NCBI RefSeq assembly: GCF_000970455.1
Contig: NZ_LAJG01000014.1
Location: 124,001-188,000, forward strand
DNA: 64,000 nt
Source of the DNA: Devosia soli
GTDB lineage: Bacteria; Pseudomonadota; Alphaproteobacteria; Rhizobiales; Devosiaceae
Reading direction: 5' to 3'
Part shown: positions 18,386-27,359 of the stretch, one piece after another
Numbering within the stretch: the first letter of the stretch is position 1
Layout: every line of letters starts with the position of its first letter
Program-made: the position numbers and the translations under genes
The notes under the pieces: model-generated
The model's input: the letters and a program-made list of their open reading frames with translations, nothing else
Told to the model about the DNA's origin: nothing
Database searches by the model: none

Positions 18386-19762
18386 ATGACCCTGAAATTC
18401 GGCACCAGCGGCGTACGTGGCCTTGTCGTTGACCTCAAGGGCCAGCCGGCCCGGCGCTATGTCGCCGCGTTTCTCAAGCATCTGCAGAGTTCGAAGCAGA
18501 TGACTGGCGGACGGGTGCTGGTGGGCTATGACCTACGGCCATCGAGCCCGGGGATCGCCGATGATTGCCTTGCGGCGATCGCGGCATCGGGCTTCGAGCC
18601 CATCGACTGCGGCGCCGTACCGACGCCGGCGCTGGCGCTGCAGGCCATGACGACGGGAAGCGCGGCGGTGATGATCACGGGCAGCCATATTCCGGCCGAC
18701 CGCAACGGGCTCAAGTTTTACAAACCCGCGGGCGAAGTCAGCAAGGCGGACGAACTCGGGATCGTTGCCGCGCTGAGCGAAGCCGACGTGGCCGATTGGG
18801 ATGGCGAAGCGAAGAACGAACATGTCGTGACGCTCAAGGCCTATCGCGATCGGTGCGTCGGGCTGCTGGCCAAAGGCGAGCTCAAGGGCTGGACGATCGG
18901 TGTTTTCGAGCACTCGACCGTGTCCCGCGATCTTCTCGGCGACGTGCTCGGTGCGCTCGGTGCCCAGATCGTACCACTCGGCCGGAGCGAGACTTTCGTG
19001 CCGGTCGATACCGAGGCCTTTTCCGATTCTCTTTTTGCCCCGCTGCCGGGATGGGTCAACGATCATGGCCTCGACGCTATCGTCTCCGCCGATGGGGACG
19101 CGGATCGGCCGCTGGTGATGGATGCGGAGGGAAAGTTCGTGCGGGGCGATGCGCTGGGACTTCTTGCGGCGCGGTTCCTTGGGGCCAAGACGGTGGTCAC
19201 GCCGGTGACGTCAAACTCCGCCATCGAGCGCACCGGCTATTTCAGCGATGTCGTCCGCACGCGCGTGGGGTCGCCCTTCGTTGTCGCGGAGATGGAGAAC
19301 GCCGAAAAGGTCGTGGGCTTTGAGGCCAATGGCGGAACTTTCGTGGGCGATGGGTTTGACCTTGCGCCGCTGCCGACCCGCGACGCTATCCTTCCCGTAA
19401 TCGCTGCCCTCGGCCTTGCCGCCGCCGAGGGAATATCGGTGGCAGAGCTTATCCGGCGCCTGCCGCTGCAGGTTGCCGTTGCCGATCGCCTGCAGAATGT
19501 GCCGGCCGAACGTAGCGGGCCGTTTCTTGCGCGATTGCAGGAAGACAGCGCTTATGCTGCCGAGGTTTTCGCGCCGCTCGAAATTGCCAATGTGAATGCA
19601 ATCGACGGACTGCAGTTTCACCTCAAGAGCGGCGAGACTGTCCACTTCCGGGCATCAGGGAATGCCCCCGAATTGCGATCCTATGTTGAAGCCGGAACAG
19701 CGGAACGCGCAGCGGGATTACTCGCCTGGTCGATGCGTGCATTGGAAAAAGCAGTTCGGTAA
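18386..19762 (+). CDS. Phosphomannomutase/phosphoglucomutase family protein
   Basis: This is a 458-aa alpha-D-phosphohexomutase. It has the phosphoserine loop TGSHIPADRNG with catalytic S100, the metal loop DGDADRP, the sugar-binding loop FEANGGTF and the phosphate-binding C-terminal RASGNAPELR. It shifts phosphate between C6 and C1 of a hexose. Within the family it looks closest to bacterial ManB-type phosphomannomutases, which supply GDP-mannose for polysaccharides. The exact sugar cannot be told from sequence. It follows arfB by 23 bases. Confidence 0.92.
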   Translation: MTLKFGTSGVRGLVVDLKGQPARRYVAAFLKHLQSSKQMTGGRVLVGYDLRPSSPGIADDCLAAIAASGFEPIDCGAVPTPALALQAMTTGSAAVMITGSHIPADRNGLKFYKPAGEVSKADELGIVAALSEADVADWDGEAKNEHVVTLKAYRDRCVGLLAKGELKGWTIGVFEHSTVSRDLLGDVLGALGAQIVPLGRSETFVPVDTEAFSDSLFAPLPGWVNDHGLDAIVSADGDADRPLVMDAEGKFVRGDALGLLAARFLGAKTVVTPVTSNSAIERTGYFSDVVRTRVGSPFVVAEMENAEKVVGFEANGGTFVGDGFDLAPLPTRDAILPVIAALGLAAAEGISVAELIRRLPLQVAVADRLQNVPAERSGPFLARLQEDSAYAAEVFAPLEIANVNAIDGLQFHLKSGETVHFRASGNAPELRSYVEAGTAERAAGLLAWSMRALEKAVR

Positions 19763-19793
19763 GAAGCTGCCCAAAACGACAGCGGAATAGAAC

Positions 19794-19815
19794 GGGGCGG
19801 CTCCAAGGCCGCCCC
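19794..19815. terminator. Bidirectional terminator hairpin
   Basis: A perfect 8-bp GC-rich stem (GGGGCGGC with GCCGCCCC) encloses a 6-base loop. It lies between two convergent genes. On the plus strand it is followed by TTCTGCATTATTT. Confidence 0.75.
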
Positions 19816-19822
19816 TTCTGCA

Positions 19823-21625
19823 TTATTTCGCGGAAGCGCTGATGTTGACCTTTTCGATCAGCGCAGCGGGGTTTTGTTCGGCGGCCGCGAACTCCTCCAT
19901 ACCGATGCCGGGATCGTCCTTAGCTTCGATGGAAATATTGAGAGACTTGGCCGTGCCACTGACGAACTGGTTGATCGCCTTGCCGAGCTTGGCGGCATCA
20001 GCAGCACCGGCGAGCATGCCGACGACCGTGCCTTCTGCCAGCCCCGCGAAGACCGGTCTGAGCGTTGCTGGATCGGCGCCCTGCTCCTTGCCGACGACGG
20101 CGAGGATAATATCAGACAGGCCCGAATCGGTGACGTCGAGGTTCAGCGCCTTCACGGCGACGCCCATGCCGGCCATCAAGGCTTCGTTTTCATCCATCGA
20201 GAACAGCGCCGCCGTCGCATTGGCGATCGTGCCGGACAAGACGATGCTGGCAAGATCAACCCCGCTGACCGAAACCTCTTCGATATCGATGGCCTCGGTC
20301 TCGGCATTCCAGGCAGCCGCAATGCGGAACCCGGCGTCGATATCCTTGACGCCGAGGGCGATTAACTGGGCGAGTTGCTCGTCGCTGGAATCTTCGGGCA
20401 GCTTGGCCCGGATACCGGTCGCAGACGTATCGACATCGCTCGGGATCCCGTTGATGTAGTTGGCCAGCGTCATTTCAAAATTGTCGACATCGGCCACGAT
20501 GCGTTCCCCGTCGGATTCCGGGTCAGCAATGTCTATGGCGAGACCGGTCAGCGAGAAGCCTTCAAACGCCGGGATGAGAGCGCGCGCATTCTCATCGAAC
20601 CAGGATTCTTCGATTTCTGCGGGAGCATTGGAGAGCGCATCGATGGTCGTCGTCAGATCGAACGGCTTCATGGTGAAATTGTCGAGCGAGACTTTGCCAT
20701 CCCCCTCAACCGAGATGGCGAAATCGTTCATCGAGATTTCGGGATAGATGCCGGGGGACAGGCCAGCCATTGTCATGCTGCCGACCGAGAAGGACATGGG
20801 CGCGCCTTCATCATCGACACCGTCGCAGGCAAAGCCGTCAAAGGTGAACTCCGAACTTTCGAAGGCCGTCAGAATATCGGCGTACATGGCGACAAACTTG
20901 CCGAGTAGAGCCGGGTCGGTTGATTCGGGGTTGGCTTCCATTTCCTGGGCCAACGCCATCACGTCGACGAAGGACGTCTTGATCGGCCGGCCACGAACTT
21001 CCGCGCCGCTGATGGGACCGATGTCGCAGCTTACGTCTTCGGCTTCGAACGTGCCGCCGTCCATGATGAAGTCTGCATAGAGCGTCTCCATCTCATCGGA
21101 GGAGCCTGCTTCGACGAGGCCATAAATACCCAGCATGCCGCCGATGTTCAGGTTCTTGACCGACATGGCGTTGAGATCGGCATGTCCCTCCTTGCCGGTG
21201 ATGAAGGACGAACCGTCGATGCTGGCGCTCGCTGCGACGCCGTCGACAACATCCTCGAGCACTAGATTGGTGAAGGTCAGGGTGGCGGTTTCATCCTCGG
21301 CGGTAACCGTCACGGTGATTTCTGGTACCGTGATGCTCGATGCATCAAGGGTTGCCAAAGCCTCGGCATTTTCAACGAGATCGCCGCTGAGAATGGCCTT
21401 GATGGTGTCGGCATCGATGCTCGAATCAACCGCATCGACCGAGGGAACGGACACTTCGATTTCTGCCGGCGCCGTCGGCGCGGCTGTTTCAGCAGCAGGC
21501 TGCTCGGCAGCAGGTTTGGTCTTGGTTTTCTGAGCCATGGCGGGAACGGCAGGCAGCGCGACGCTGACGAGACATGCTGCAGCGATCGTTGCCAGGCCGC
21601 GCCTGTTGGTGACGTTCAAAAACAT
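19823..21625 (-). CDS. Large secreted protein of unknown function (600 aa)
   Basis: This is a 600-aa exported protein. The signal peptide has a basic start (NRRG), a hydrophobic core and a likely cleavage after AMAQ (about residue 29), then a K/P/A-rich and strongly acidic linker. The mature protein is very acidic, and patterns of alternating strands and D/E-rich loops recur (for example ITVTVTAEDETATLTF and VKALNLDVTDSGLSDI). Phrases such as MKPFDLTTTIDAL suggest repeated beta-rich modules. I recognise no family. The ATG at 21625 follows GGGAG; upstream in-frame sequence is not signal-like. It is monocistronic with a terminator at its 3' end. Confidence 0.85.
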   Translation of the reverse strand: MFLNVTNRRGLATIAAACLVSVALPAVPAMAQKTKTKPAAEQPAAETAAPTAPAEIEVSVPSVDAVDSSIDADTIKAILSGDLVENAEALATLDASSITVPEITVTVTAEDETATLTFTNLVLEDVVDGVAASASIDGSSFITGKEGHADLNAMSVKNLNIGGMLGIYGLVEAGSSDEMETLYADFIMDGGTFEAEDVSCDIGPISGAEVRGRPIKTSFVDVMALAQEMEANPESTDPALLGKFVAMYADILTAFESSEFTFDGFACDGVDDEGAPMSFSVGSMTMAGLSPGIYPEISMNDFAISVEGDGKVSLDNFTMKPFDLTTTIDALSNAPAEIEESWFDENARALIPAFEGFSLTGLAIDIADPESDGERIVADVDNFEMTLANYINGIPSDVDTSATGIRAKLPEDSSDEQLAQLIALGVKDIDAGFRIAAAWNAETEAIDIEEVSVSGVDLASIVLSGTIANATAALFSMDENEALMAGMGVAVKALNLDVTDSGLSDIILAVVGKEQGADPATLRPVFAGLAEGTVVGMLAGAADAAKLGKAINQFVSGTAKSLNISIEAKDDPGIGMEEFAAAEQNPAALIEKVNISASAK

Positions 21626-21761
21626 GTGGTTCTCCCATCGGCTGGCGGACTTATGCACCGTCCCGCCCAGCAATCTCAGTGAAAAGAAATATCCGCGTAT
21701 TTTTCGTCGTGCAAATGCAAGTGGTGCCACAAAGACCAAGAAATGAGGCGCTTTTGGAGCT

Positions 21762-22496
21762 TCAGCTGCGACGCTCGAAGAGACCGACCATGAGAAGACC
21801 TGCAAAGAAGCCACCGAGATGGGCCTGCCAGGCAACGCCAAGGCTGCTGCCCATCAACAGGGGCGCCAAGGGCACGGCCGCGTTGAGCACCAGCCAGATG
21901 AGCGTAAAGAAGCGCGATCGTGGATTGACGAAAACTTCCTTAAGGCTTGCAAGCCTCCGACCGAGAACGATGCGCTCGCCGGTTTCGGACTGGGCATAAA
22001 GAACAGGCTGAAAGATGAACCGCACCGCTGCGCCCGTCAGCCCGGCGACACCACCCGAAGCACCGACGAGATAGGCGCCCGAATTCAACGAAGTGGCCGC
22101 AAAAGCTGCTGCACCACCGGCCGCCGAGACAAGAAAAATAGCCAGCATCGGCCCTGCCCCATAACGGCGCGCGACCGGCGTCGCAAAAATCACGAGCCAG
22201 GCGACGTTGACGAGCAAATGATCCCAGCCTCCATGGATGAAGGCGTGGGAAAACGGGGTCCAGAGCAGCGGGATGGCGACTGTCCAATCCTGGGACGCCA
22301 GCACGATCCGCAAGGGCTGGAAGGCGAACCAGAAATAAAACTGCGTGAGCGCCTCCTCGTTAAGCACCGTGGTTGACGCCAGGTGAATCGCAACCAAAAC
22401 GCCCACGAGGACGGTAACCGCGCCTGGCAGCAGGAAAATCGGCTCACGCGCCGATTTGCCTTCAGAACCGGGCGATTGGTCAATTTCACTCATCAT
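21762..22496 (-). CDS. Rhomboid family intramembrane serine protease
   Basis: This is a 244-aa inner-membrane protease with about six transmembrane segments. It has the rhomboid HGGWDHLLVN motif in the second conserved helix, the nucleophile serine in GASGGVAGL, and a likely catalytic histidine in WQAHLGGFFAG near the C-terminus. Substrates are unknown. Two adjacent ATG codons (22496 and 22493) follow GAGGAG, and either could be used. It is divergent from the PAS-domain gene with a candidate CtrA site between. Confidence 0.93.
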   Translation of the reverse strand: MMSEIDQSPGSEGKSAREPIFLLPGAVTVLVGVLVAIHLASTTVLNEEALTQFYFWFAFQPLRIVLASQDWTVAIPLLWTPFSHAFIHGGWDHLLVNVAWLVIFATPVARRYGAGPMLAIFLVSAAGGAAAFAATSLNSGAYLVGASGGVAGLTGAAVRFIFQPVLYAQSETGERIVLGRRLASLKEVFVNPRSRFFTLIWLVLNAAVPLAPLLMGSSLGVAWQAHLGGFFAGLLMVGLFERRS

Positions 22497-22566
22497 GTCA
22501 CTCCTCGGCCCGCGCACGCCCTGGCTTACGTCGATCTTTTCCACATTGGGACACCGGCGTTAACCT

Positions 22567-22581
22567 TAATTAATCTTTAAG
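22567..22581. promoter_or_regulatory. Candidate CtrA box (TTAA-N7-TTAA)
   Basis: TTAA at 22567-22570 and TTAA at 22578-22581 are separated by exactly seven bases, matching the spacing of the full CtrA box of alphaproteobacteria. Further TTAA words lie at 22561 and 22571. It sits between the divergent rhomboid and PAS-domain genes. The AT-rich setting raises the chance of a random match. Confidence 0.45.
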
Positions 22582-22673
22582 CGGGCATTCGCCGCGCCGA
22601 TTTGCCATTGTCTCGATGCGGCTGGCTCTCTGGGGAGAGAGGATGCCGCTCACCAAATAAGCGGGTCCATACC

Positions 22674-23327
22674 ATGCAGATGCCGAGCACCAATACGCTC
22701 TATACCTATTGGAACACGATTCGTGGCGCCCGCAGCGCTCCGGACCGCAAGGACATCGACCCGACCCGCATTCGTGAAGCGCTGGCCAACACCTTCATTC
22801 TCGAACTGAACGAAGACGATAAGTTTTCATTCCGTCTGGCCGGTTCGCATCTCTGCACCAGCTATTGCCGTGAACTCAAAGGCCGCTCCTTCTCGGCGCT
22901 TTGGCACGATCGCGACCAGGACGCGATGGAAACCCTGATCCGCGCCGTGACCGAAGACCATGCGGTTGCGCTCGTCACCTTCCAGGGCTCGACCGCACTT
23001 CACACCAAGACATCGTTTGAAATGGTTTTGATGCCCCTCAAGCATAATGGCTCGAGCCACACACGCATCCTGGGCGGCATGACCGCCACGGACGAGCCCT
23101 ATTGGCTCGGTGTGCAGCCGATTGCCGAGCAGCGGATCACTGGCCTGCGGCTTATCTGGCCGGACGAAATGCCGCGCGAGGAAAGCATCCGCGAAGTGGC
23201 GACCAATGTGGTCAACGACATTGCTTTTGCCGCACCGGCCGCCAGCCTGGGCATGACGACAACGCTGTTCGGGCGCACTGCCCGCCGCTACGCACACCTT
23301 GCCGTCATCGATGGCGGCCGCAACTAA
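22674..23327 (+). CDS. PAS domain-containing protein (PAS_5 / DUF1457)
   Basis: This 217-aa cytoplasmic protein matches the alphaproteobacterial PAS_5 family: an N-terminal helix (YTYWNTIRGARSAPDR), then a PAS-like core with FSFRLAGSHLCTSYCRELKGRSFSALW and a later LGGMTATDEPYWLG. It has no output domain, so it probably senses a ligand or partner and acts through protein contacts. The ATG at 22674 is chosen because the family begins close to this helix; no strong ribosome-binding site is visible. A PilZ gene follows 71 bases later. Confidence 0.85.
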   Translation: MQMPSTNTLYTYWNTIRGARSAPDRKDIDPTRIREALANTFILELNEDDKFSFRLAGSHLCTSYCRELKGRSFSALWHDRDQDAMETLIRAVTEDHAVALVTFQGSTALHTKTSFEMVLMPLKHNGSSHTRILGGMTATDEPYWLGVQPIAEQRITGLRLIWPDEMPREESIREVATNVVNDIAFAAPAASLGMTTTLFGRTARRYAHLAVIDGGRN

Positions 23328-23398
23328 ACCTCACCATGCGTTAACCAAGACCCGATAGCCTACTTGCACTTTTGGTGCGCGCAGGGACCGGTGAACGC

Positions 23399-24034
23399 AT
23401 GCTTAGTGATGACCTCGATTCCGCACGCCTGACCCTTGCTGCCTCGTCCAAAATGTCTGATGCGAAATTCCAGCGCGTCAAGGTTTCGATTCTTGGGCGC
23501 TACATGCTTGCCGACCGGCGCGAATTTCCCTGCCAGGTGCTTGAAATGTCACCGGGCGATGCTGTCGTCATCGCTCCCGTGGCAGGGATCGAGGGCGAGC
23601 GAATCATCGCCTATCTCGACCATCTCGGCCGCATCGAAGGCTCGATCCTCAAGCAGGTGGATGGCGGCTTCCTGATGGACATCGCCGCCACGCCGCGCAA
23701 GCGCGACAAGATGGCAGCGCAGCTCACCTGGCTTGCCAACAAGGACCTGCTCAACCTGCCCGAAGATCGCCGCCACGAGCGCGTGGTGCCCGATATCAGG
23801 CATTCGACGGTCGTGCTCGACGACGGTCGCCGCTATAATTGCAAGATCATCGATATCTCGCTTTCCGGCGCAGCCATCGAGCTCGACGTGCGCCCGGCCA
23901 TGGGCACTCCGGTAACGCTCGGGCGCATGCGCGCGCGCGTCGTGCGGCATTTCCAGAACGGGGTTGCGGTCGAATTCGCGGCGGCCCAGGAAATGCTCAA
24001 CGTCGTGCAGCAGAATCTGCGCGTCATGAACTGA
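23399..24034 (+). CDS. PilZ domain protein (probable c-di-GMP receptor)
   Basis: This is a 211-aa protein. The C-terminal half is a PilZ domain with the c-di-GMP signature RRHERV followed by the DISLSGAAIEL motif. The N-terminal half (about 20-105) looks like a second, degenerate PilZ or YcgR-like barrel that lacks the arginine motif. It most likely binds c-di-GMP and controls a partner involved in motility, surface attachment or polysaccharide. It follows the PAS_5 gene on the same strand. The ATG at 23399 is weakly supported; an internal ATG at 23453 is possible. Confidence 0.88.
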   Translation: MLSDDLDSARLTLAASSKMSDAKFQRVKVSILGRYMLADRREFPCQVLEMSPGDAVVIAPVAGIEGERIIAYLDHLGRIEGSILKQVDGGFLMDIAATPRKRDKMAAQLTWLANKDLLNLPEDRRHERVVPDIRHSTVVLDDGRRYNCKIIDISLSGAAIELDVRPAMGTPVTLGRMRARVVRHFQNGVAVEFAAAQEMLNVVQQNLRVMN

Positions 24035-24265
24035 GGCGCCTGGCGCTTTATCTCTACATCCAGGTCATCTTGTCCCAGCCCTCCCTTAAAGAGAGTGGCT
24101 GGGAACGGCTATTGGCGCGCCCTCGCAGGACGGTAAACAACTCCCTGCCCCCGCCCCTAAAACTCGCGTCAAATTCGCCTAAAACACGCGTAAAAACTGC
24201 CCTTTAGTTTTCGGACCGGGGCAAGCGGCGGTCCTTAGCGTGGTCTCCATCAGGGAGATCGCGTT

Positions 24266-24892
24266 ATGGCAATCAATTACAGGCGTCTTGTCGCCGCAAC
24301 TTTGGCGATGGCGACGCTGGCGCTCGGAGCGCAACCGAGTGCGGCAATCGACTTTACCAATGCCGCCTTCGTGCAGGTGGCTCAGGGCAATGCATCTATC
24401 CCCGTGGGTCACCTCGACTTCTGCCGGAGCCGGCCGGCAGAATGCCAGGCCAATGCGACGGTTGAGCCGGCCGTGTCGCTAACGGAAACCAACTGGCAGC
24501 AGCTGGTTTCGATCAATGCCCACTTCAACCAGACCATCATTCCGGTGACGGACGAAGAGCTCTATAAGGTGGAAGAGTTCTGGACCTATCCGACGGGCGG
24601 ATATGGCGATTGCGAAGACTTCGTGTTGGCCAAGCGGCGCGCGCTGATCGAGGCCGGCTGGTCCCCAAGCACATTGCTGATCGCTGTCGTGCGCCAGAGC
24701 GATGGCAGTGGCCATGCCGTGCTCATGGTGCGCACCGATCGCGGCGATCTCGTGCTCGATAACCAGGCTTCCGCCATCCGCCTCTGGAACGAGACTCCAT
24801 ACCAATACATCAAGCGCCAGTCCCAGGCGAATGCCGGCCAGTGGGTCGATATGCTGGACGATCGCATGACCATCGTGGCGACGAGCCGATAA
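24266..24892 (+). CDS. LapG-like transglutaminase-type cysteine peptidase (periplasmic)
   Basis: This is a 208-aa exported protein of the BTLCP/peptidase C93 family. A signal peptide covers about 1-27 (cleavage near PSAA/ID). The catalytic triad is visible: C116 in YGDCEDFV, H150 in GSGHAVL and D165 in LVLDN. The family includes LapG, which cuts large surface adhesins when c-di-GMP is low. Here the PilZ gene is upstream, but no lapD or giant adhesin is in the window, so the substrate is open. GGGAG lies upstream of the ATG. Confidence 0.9.
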   Translation: MAINYRRLVAATLAMATLALGAQPSAAIDFTNAAFVQVAQGNASIPVGHLDFCRSRPAECQANATVEPAVSLTETNWQQLVSINAHFNQTIIPVTDEELYKVEEFWTYPTGGYGDCEDFVLAKRRALIEAGWSPSTLLIAVVRQSDGSGHAVLMVRTDRGDLVLDNQASAIRLWNETPYQYIKRQSQANAGQWVDMLDDRMTIVATSR

Positions 24893-24936
24893 CAGTTTCC
24901 GGGCCCGCCCATCCAATCCCTGATAGGGCCTGAAGA

Positions 24937-24975
24937 GCAGAGCCGGCTTCGCAAGAGGCCGGCTTTGCTGTTTTT
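24937..24975 (+). terminator. Rho-independent terminator after the LapG-like gene
   Basis: The left arm GCAGAGCCGGC (24937-24947) pairs with GCCGGCTTTGC (24958-24968) with one mismatch, around a 10-base loop, and TGTTTTT follows. Confidence 0.8.
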
Positions 24976-25304
24976 CAGAATGGACCGCGGGTGGTCATCA
25001 CATAAACGCTCATGAAAAAGAGGCCGGTAACGAAGGCCCAGCTGAAGGCGACCAGCGCGCCAATCAGCGCCGAGGTCATCGACAGGGTGCCGTCGTCTTC
25101 ATGCTGCCAGCCCATTTGCAGCATGATGTAGGGCCCGCAGACGATGCTCATGGCCAGGTGCCCCGCTGCGCCGAAAAGCGTGCGGCCATCAATGCGCAAT
25201 ATCGCCTGCTGCCGGGCGAGCGCCTGATAAAGATGCGTGCCCGCCCCAGCAATGCACAGCCCCACACCCATGATGAACGCCGCAAGCAGAAGTTCGCGCG
25301 TCAT
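24975..25304 (-). CDS. Small membrane protein of unknown function (109 aa)
   Basis: This 109-aa protein has three likely transmembrane segments: near the N-terminus (LLLAAFIMGVGLCIAGAG), in the middle (GHLAMSIVCGPYIMLQ) and at the C-terminus (ALVAFSWAFVTGLFFMSVYVM). The layout is common among small uncharacterised inner-membrane proteins of Hyphomicrobiales, but I cannot name it with confidence. GGAGGG precedes the ATG at 25304. It is divergent from the next gene. Confidence 0.75.
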   Translation of the reverse strand: MTRELLLAAFIMGVGLCIAGAGTHLYQALARQQAILRIDGRTLFGAAGHLAMSIVCGPYIMLQMGWQHEDDGTLSMTSALIGALVAFSWAFVTGLFFMSVYVMTTRGPF

Positions 25305-25420
25305 GACAGCCCTCCGTACGCCTACCGACCCGGAAGGCGACAACTCTTAACCCTTCGGTAACCATATTGCGGCTGAAGTGGGCTGTCACCTTGCACCACG
25401 AGAACTGGTTAACGCTGGTC

Positions 25421-26080
25421 ATGTCCGTTTCTCCGCAGTCTGCTCCTGCCCCGGCGCATATTTCGGCCATGGTGCAGAACCTGGCCCTGATCGCCCTTGG
25501 CGTCATGCTGGCGGCTGTCGGCGCGGCCTATCTTGTCGATCAGGCAAGCCGTTCGGACGGCAGGCGCTTGCCGGCCCTGACCGATAGCGCGGTCATCGCG
25601 CAGACGGTTGGCGGCCGTGAACTGACGATTCCGGAAAACTGGTTCCGCTTCGGCGAACAGATGCAAAGCGGCTTTGTCAGCCAGGTCGATCTCTCGGTCG
25701 AGCTCGCGCTCGGTCCGGTCGAAGTGACGCTGCTACCGCGATCGCGCGCCAAAACAAGCAGCGAGCTGCTCGACACGGTCTATGTGCACCAATTCAAGCC
25801 GGGGCAGATCAATGGCGTGCCGGGGCTGGTCGGCCAGCGGCTCGACGATAAGGACGGCTATGTCGGGGAAACGGTGTGGTACGACGCGCTGGCGCCAAGA
25901 CCCTTCGTCGCCAAATGCATTGCGGCGGTAGAACCGGGCGCGCCGGACAAGTGCGTCCGCACGGTGCATCTCGCATCGGGCCTCGCGGCTATCTATAGCT
26001 TTGAGGCTGGTGTGTTGCTGCGCTGGCGCGACTTCGACGCGGACATGGCGCTCTGGCTCGATCGCATCGGCGCCCAATAG
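25421..26080 (+). CDS. Membrane-anchored protein of unknown function (219 aa)
   Basis: This is a 219-aa protein with one N-terminal transmembrane helix (about 20-40, MVQNLALIALGVMLAAVGAA) and a periplasmic remainder. The exported part has two cysteines near KCIAAVEPGAPDKC that could form a disulfide. It carries a pattern of short strands but no motif I recognise. The ATG at 25421 is the likely start because the membrane helix follows closely; upstream codons add an unconvincing extension. Confidence 0.75.
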   Translation: MSVSPQSAPAPAHISAMVQNLALIALGVMLAAVGAAYLVDQASRSDGRRLPALTDSAVIAQTVGGRELTIPENWFRFGEQMQSGFVSQVDLSVELALGPVEVTLLPRSRAKTSSELLDTVYVHQFKPGQINGVPGLVGQRLDDKDGYVGETVWYDALAPRPFVAKCIAAVEPGAPDKCVRTVHLASGLAAIYSFEAGVLLRWRDFDADMALWLDRIGAQ

Positions 26081-26118
26081 GCCACGTGCACCGCCCGTCA
26101 GGCGATGCACGGATCAGC

Positions 26119-26337
26119 TTATTCGATGTCGTCGAGATCGATATCGAGGATCGACATCGAAAACATGTAGGATTTGTCGCCGTCTTCGTCGTCGACATGG
26201 ATGAGGCCGATCGATTCTTCGCCGATGAAGACCTCGACGGAGTCGTTGAGCTTGGCGCGCGGACGGACGTCGATGTTCTTGTTGTTGAACGTCCGTTGCA
26301 GGAATTTCTGCAGCTTGATGATTTCGGGATGGTTCAC
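26119..26337 (-). CDS. DUF3126 family protein
   Basis: This is a 72-aa small protein matching the alphaproteobacterial DUF3126 pattern: LQKFLQRTF near the start, then VEVFIGEESIG and a C-terminal acidic DDEDGDKSYMFSMSILD. The function is unknown. The start is a GTG with AGGA eight bases upstream; longer in-frame forms lack such a site. It lies downstream of cysE on the same strand, an arrangement I recall from related genomes. Confidence 0.87.
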   Translation of the reverse strand: MNHPEIIKLQKFLQRTFNNKNIDVRPRAKLNDSVEVFIGEESIGLIHVDDEDGDKSYMFSMSILDIDLDDIE

Positions 26338-26453
26338 GGCAAACGTCCTGCTGTCTGAGATTGGGCGCAATCTAGTGTTTGAGGGGCGGCTGGCAACCCC
26401 CGAAAAACCCTTTTTAGCGGTGACAACCCGAGCCGGCAGCTTGGCGCGCGGTC

Positions 26454-27278
26454 TCAGTTCTTGTCGTAGACAAGCACCATCTGGTCCATCACCAGGGCCG
26501 GCTGGGCGCAGCCGGCTTCGCCAATGACCTTGGCCGGAACGCCGGCGACGGTGGTCCGCGGCGGCACTTCCTTGAGCACGACCGAGCCGGCGCCGATACG
26601 CGAGCAATCACCGACCTGGATATTGCCAAGCACTTTGGCGCCAGCGCCGATCAACACGCCATTGCCGATCTTGGGATGACGATCCTGATCGGACTTGCCG
26701 GTGCCGCCAAGGGTGACATTTTGCAGCATCGAAACATTGTCGCCGACGACGGCGGTCTCACCGATCACAAGGCCGGTGCCGTGATCGAGCATGATGCCCT
26801 TGCCCATGACGACGGCTGGATTGATATCGACCTGAAAAACCTGGCTCGCGCGGCTTTGGAGGTAAAGCGCGAAATCGCGGCGCCCGGCTTTGAACAGCGC
26901 GTGGGCGAAGCGATGTGTCTGGATCGCCTGGTAGCCCTTGAAATAAAGAAGCGGCTCGATGGCGCGGTGGCATGCGGGATCGCGTTCGAGGGTTGCAGCG
27001 AGATCAACGCGCGCGGCTTCACCGATCGCCGGCGTATCGCGCAGGACTTCCGCGAACGTCTGGCGGATGATGTCGGCGGAAACGTCTTCGTGATCGAGGC
27101 GGGAGGCCAAGCGATGCGCAAGGGCCTCTTCGAAGGTTTCGTGATTAAGCACCGTCGTCAGCGCCATCTTGCCGAGCGCAGGATCGGTATCGAGGATCTG
27201 GCGGGCACCGGCGCGGACCGCTTCCCAGACAGGATCCACCGTCTTGATCTGTGCCGACTTGTGGGCAATGCCGGTCAT
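26454..27278 (-). CDS. cysE: Serine O-acetyltransferase
   Basis: CysE acetylates L-serine with acetyl-CoA, the first committed step of cysteine synthesis (274 aa). The N-terminal helical domain is followed by a left-handed beta-helix of hexapeptide repeats, with the catalytic histidine in MLDHGTGLVIGETAVVGDN and the acetyl-CoA segment VTLGGTGK. The C-terminus ends in a hydrophobic tail of the type that docks with cysteine synthase and takes part in feedback control. The ATG at 27278 gives the usual family length. Confidence 0.97.
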   Translation of the reverse strand: MTGIAHKSAQIKTVDPVWEAVRAGARQILDTDPALGKMALTTVLNHETFEEALAHRLASRLDHEDVSADIIRQTFAEVLRDTPAIGEAARVDLAATLERDPACHRAIEPLLYFKGYQAIQTHRFAHALFKAGRRDFALYLQSRASQVFQVDINPAVVMGKGIMLDHGTGLVIGETAVVGDNVSMLQNVTLGGTGKSDQDRHPKIGNGVLIGAGAKVLGNIQVGDCSRIGAGSVVLKEVPPRTTVAGVPAKVIGEAGCAQPALVMDQMVLVYDKN

Positions 27279-27359
27279 GGCGCCAAACTCCGCTTTATCG
27301 AGACTTACCGATATAAGCCATCTCATTGCCCAACTCAAAGGGTTGGCGACGGATTTGGT

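Noticed and set aside
24074-24103. A hairpin CCCAGCC/GGCTGGG after the PilZ gene
   Set aside because: The loop is 16 bases and no T-tract follows. It may end the transcript but evidence is too weak for a terminator call.
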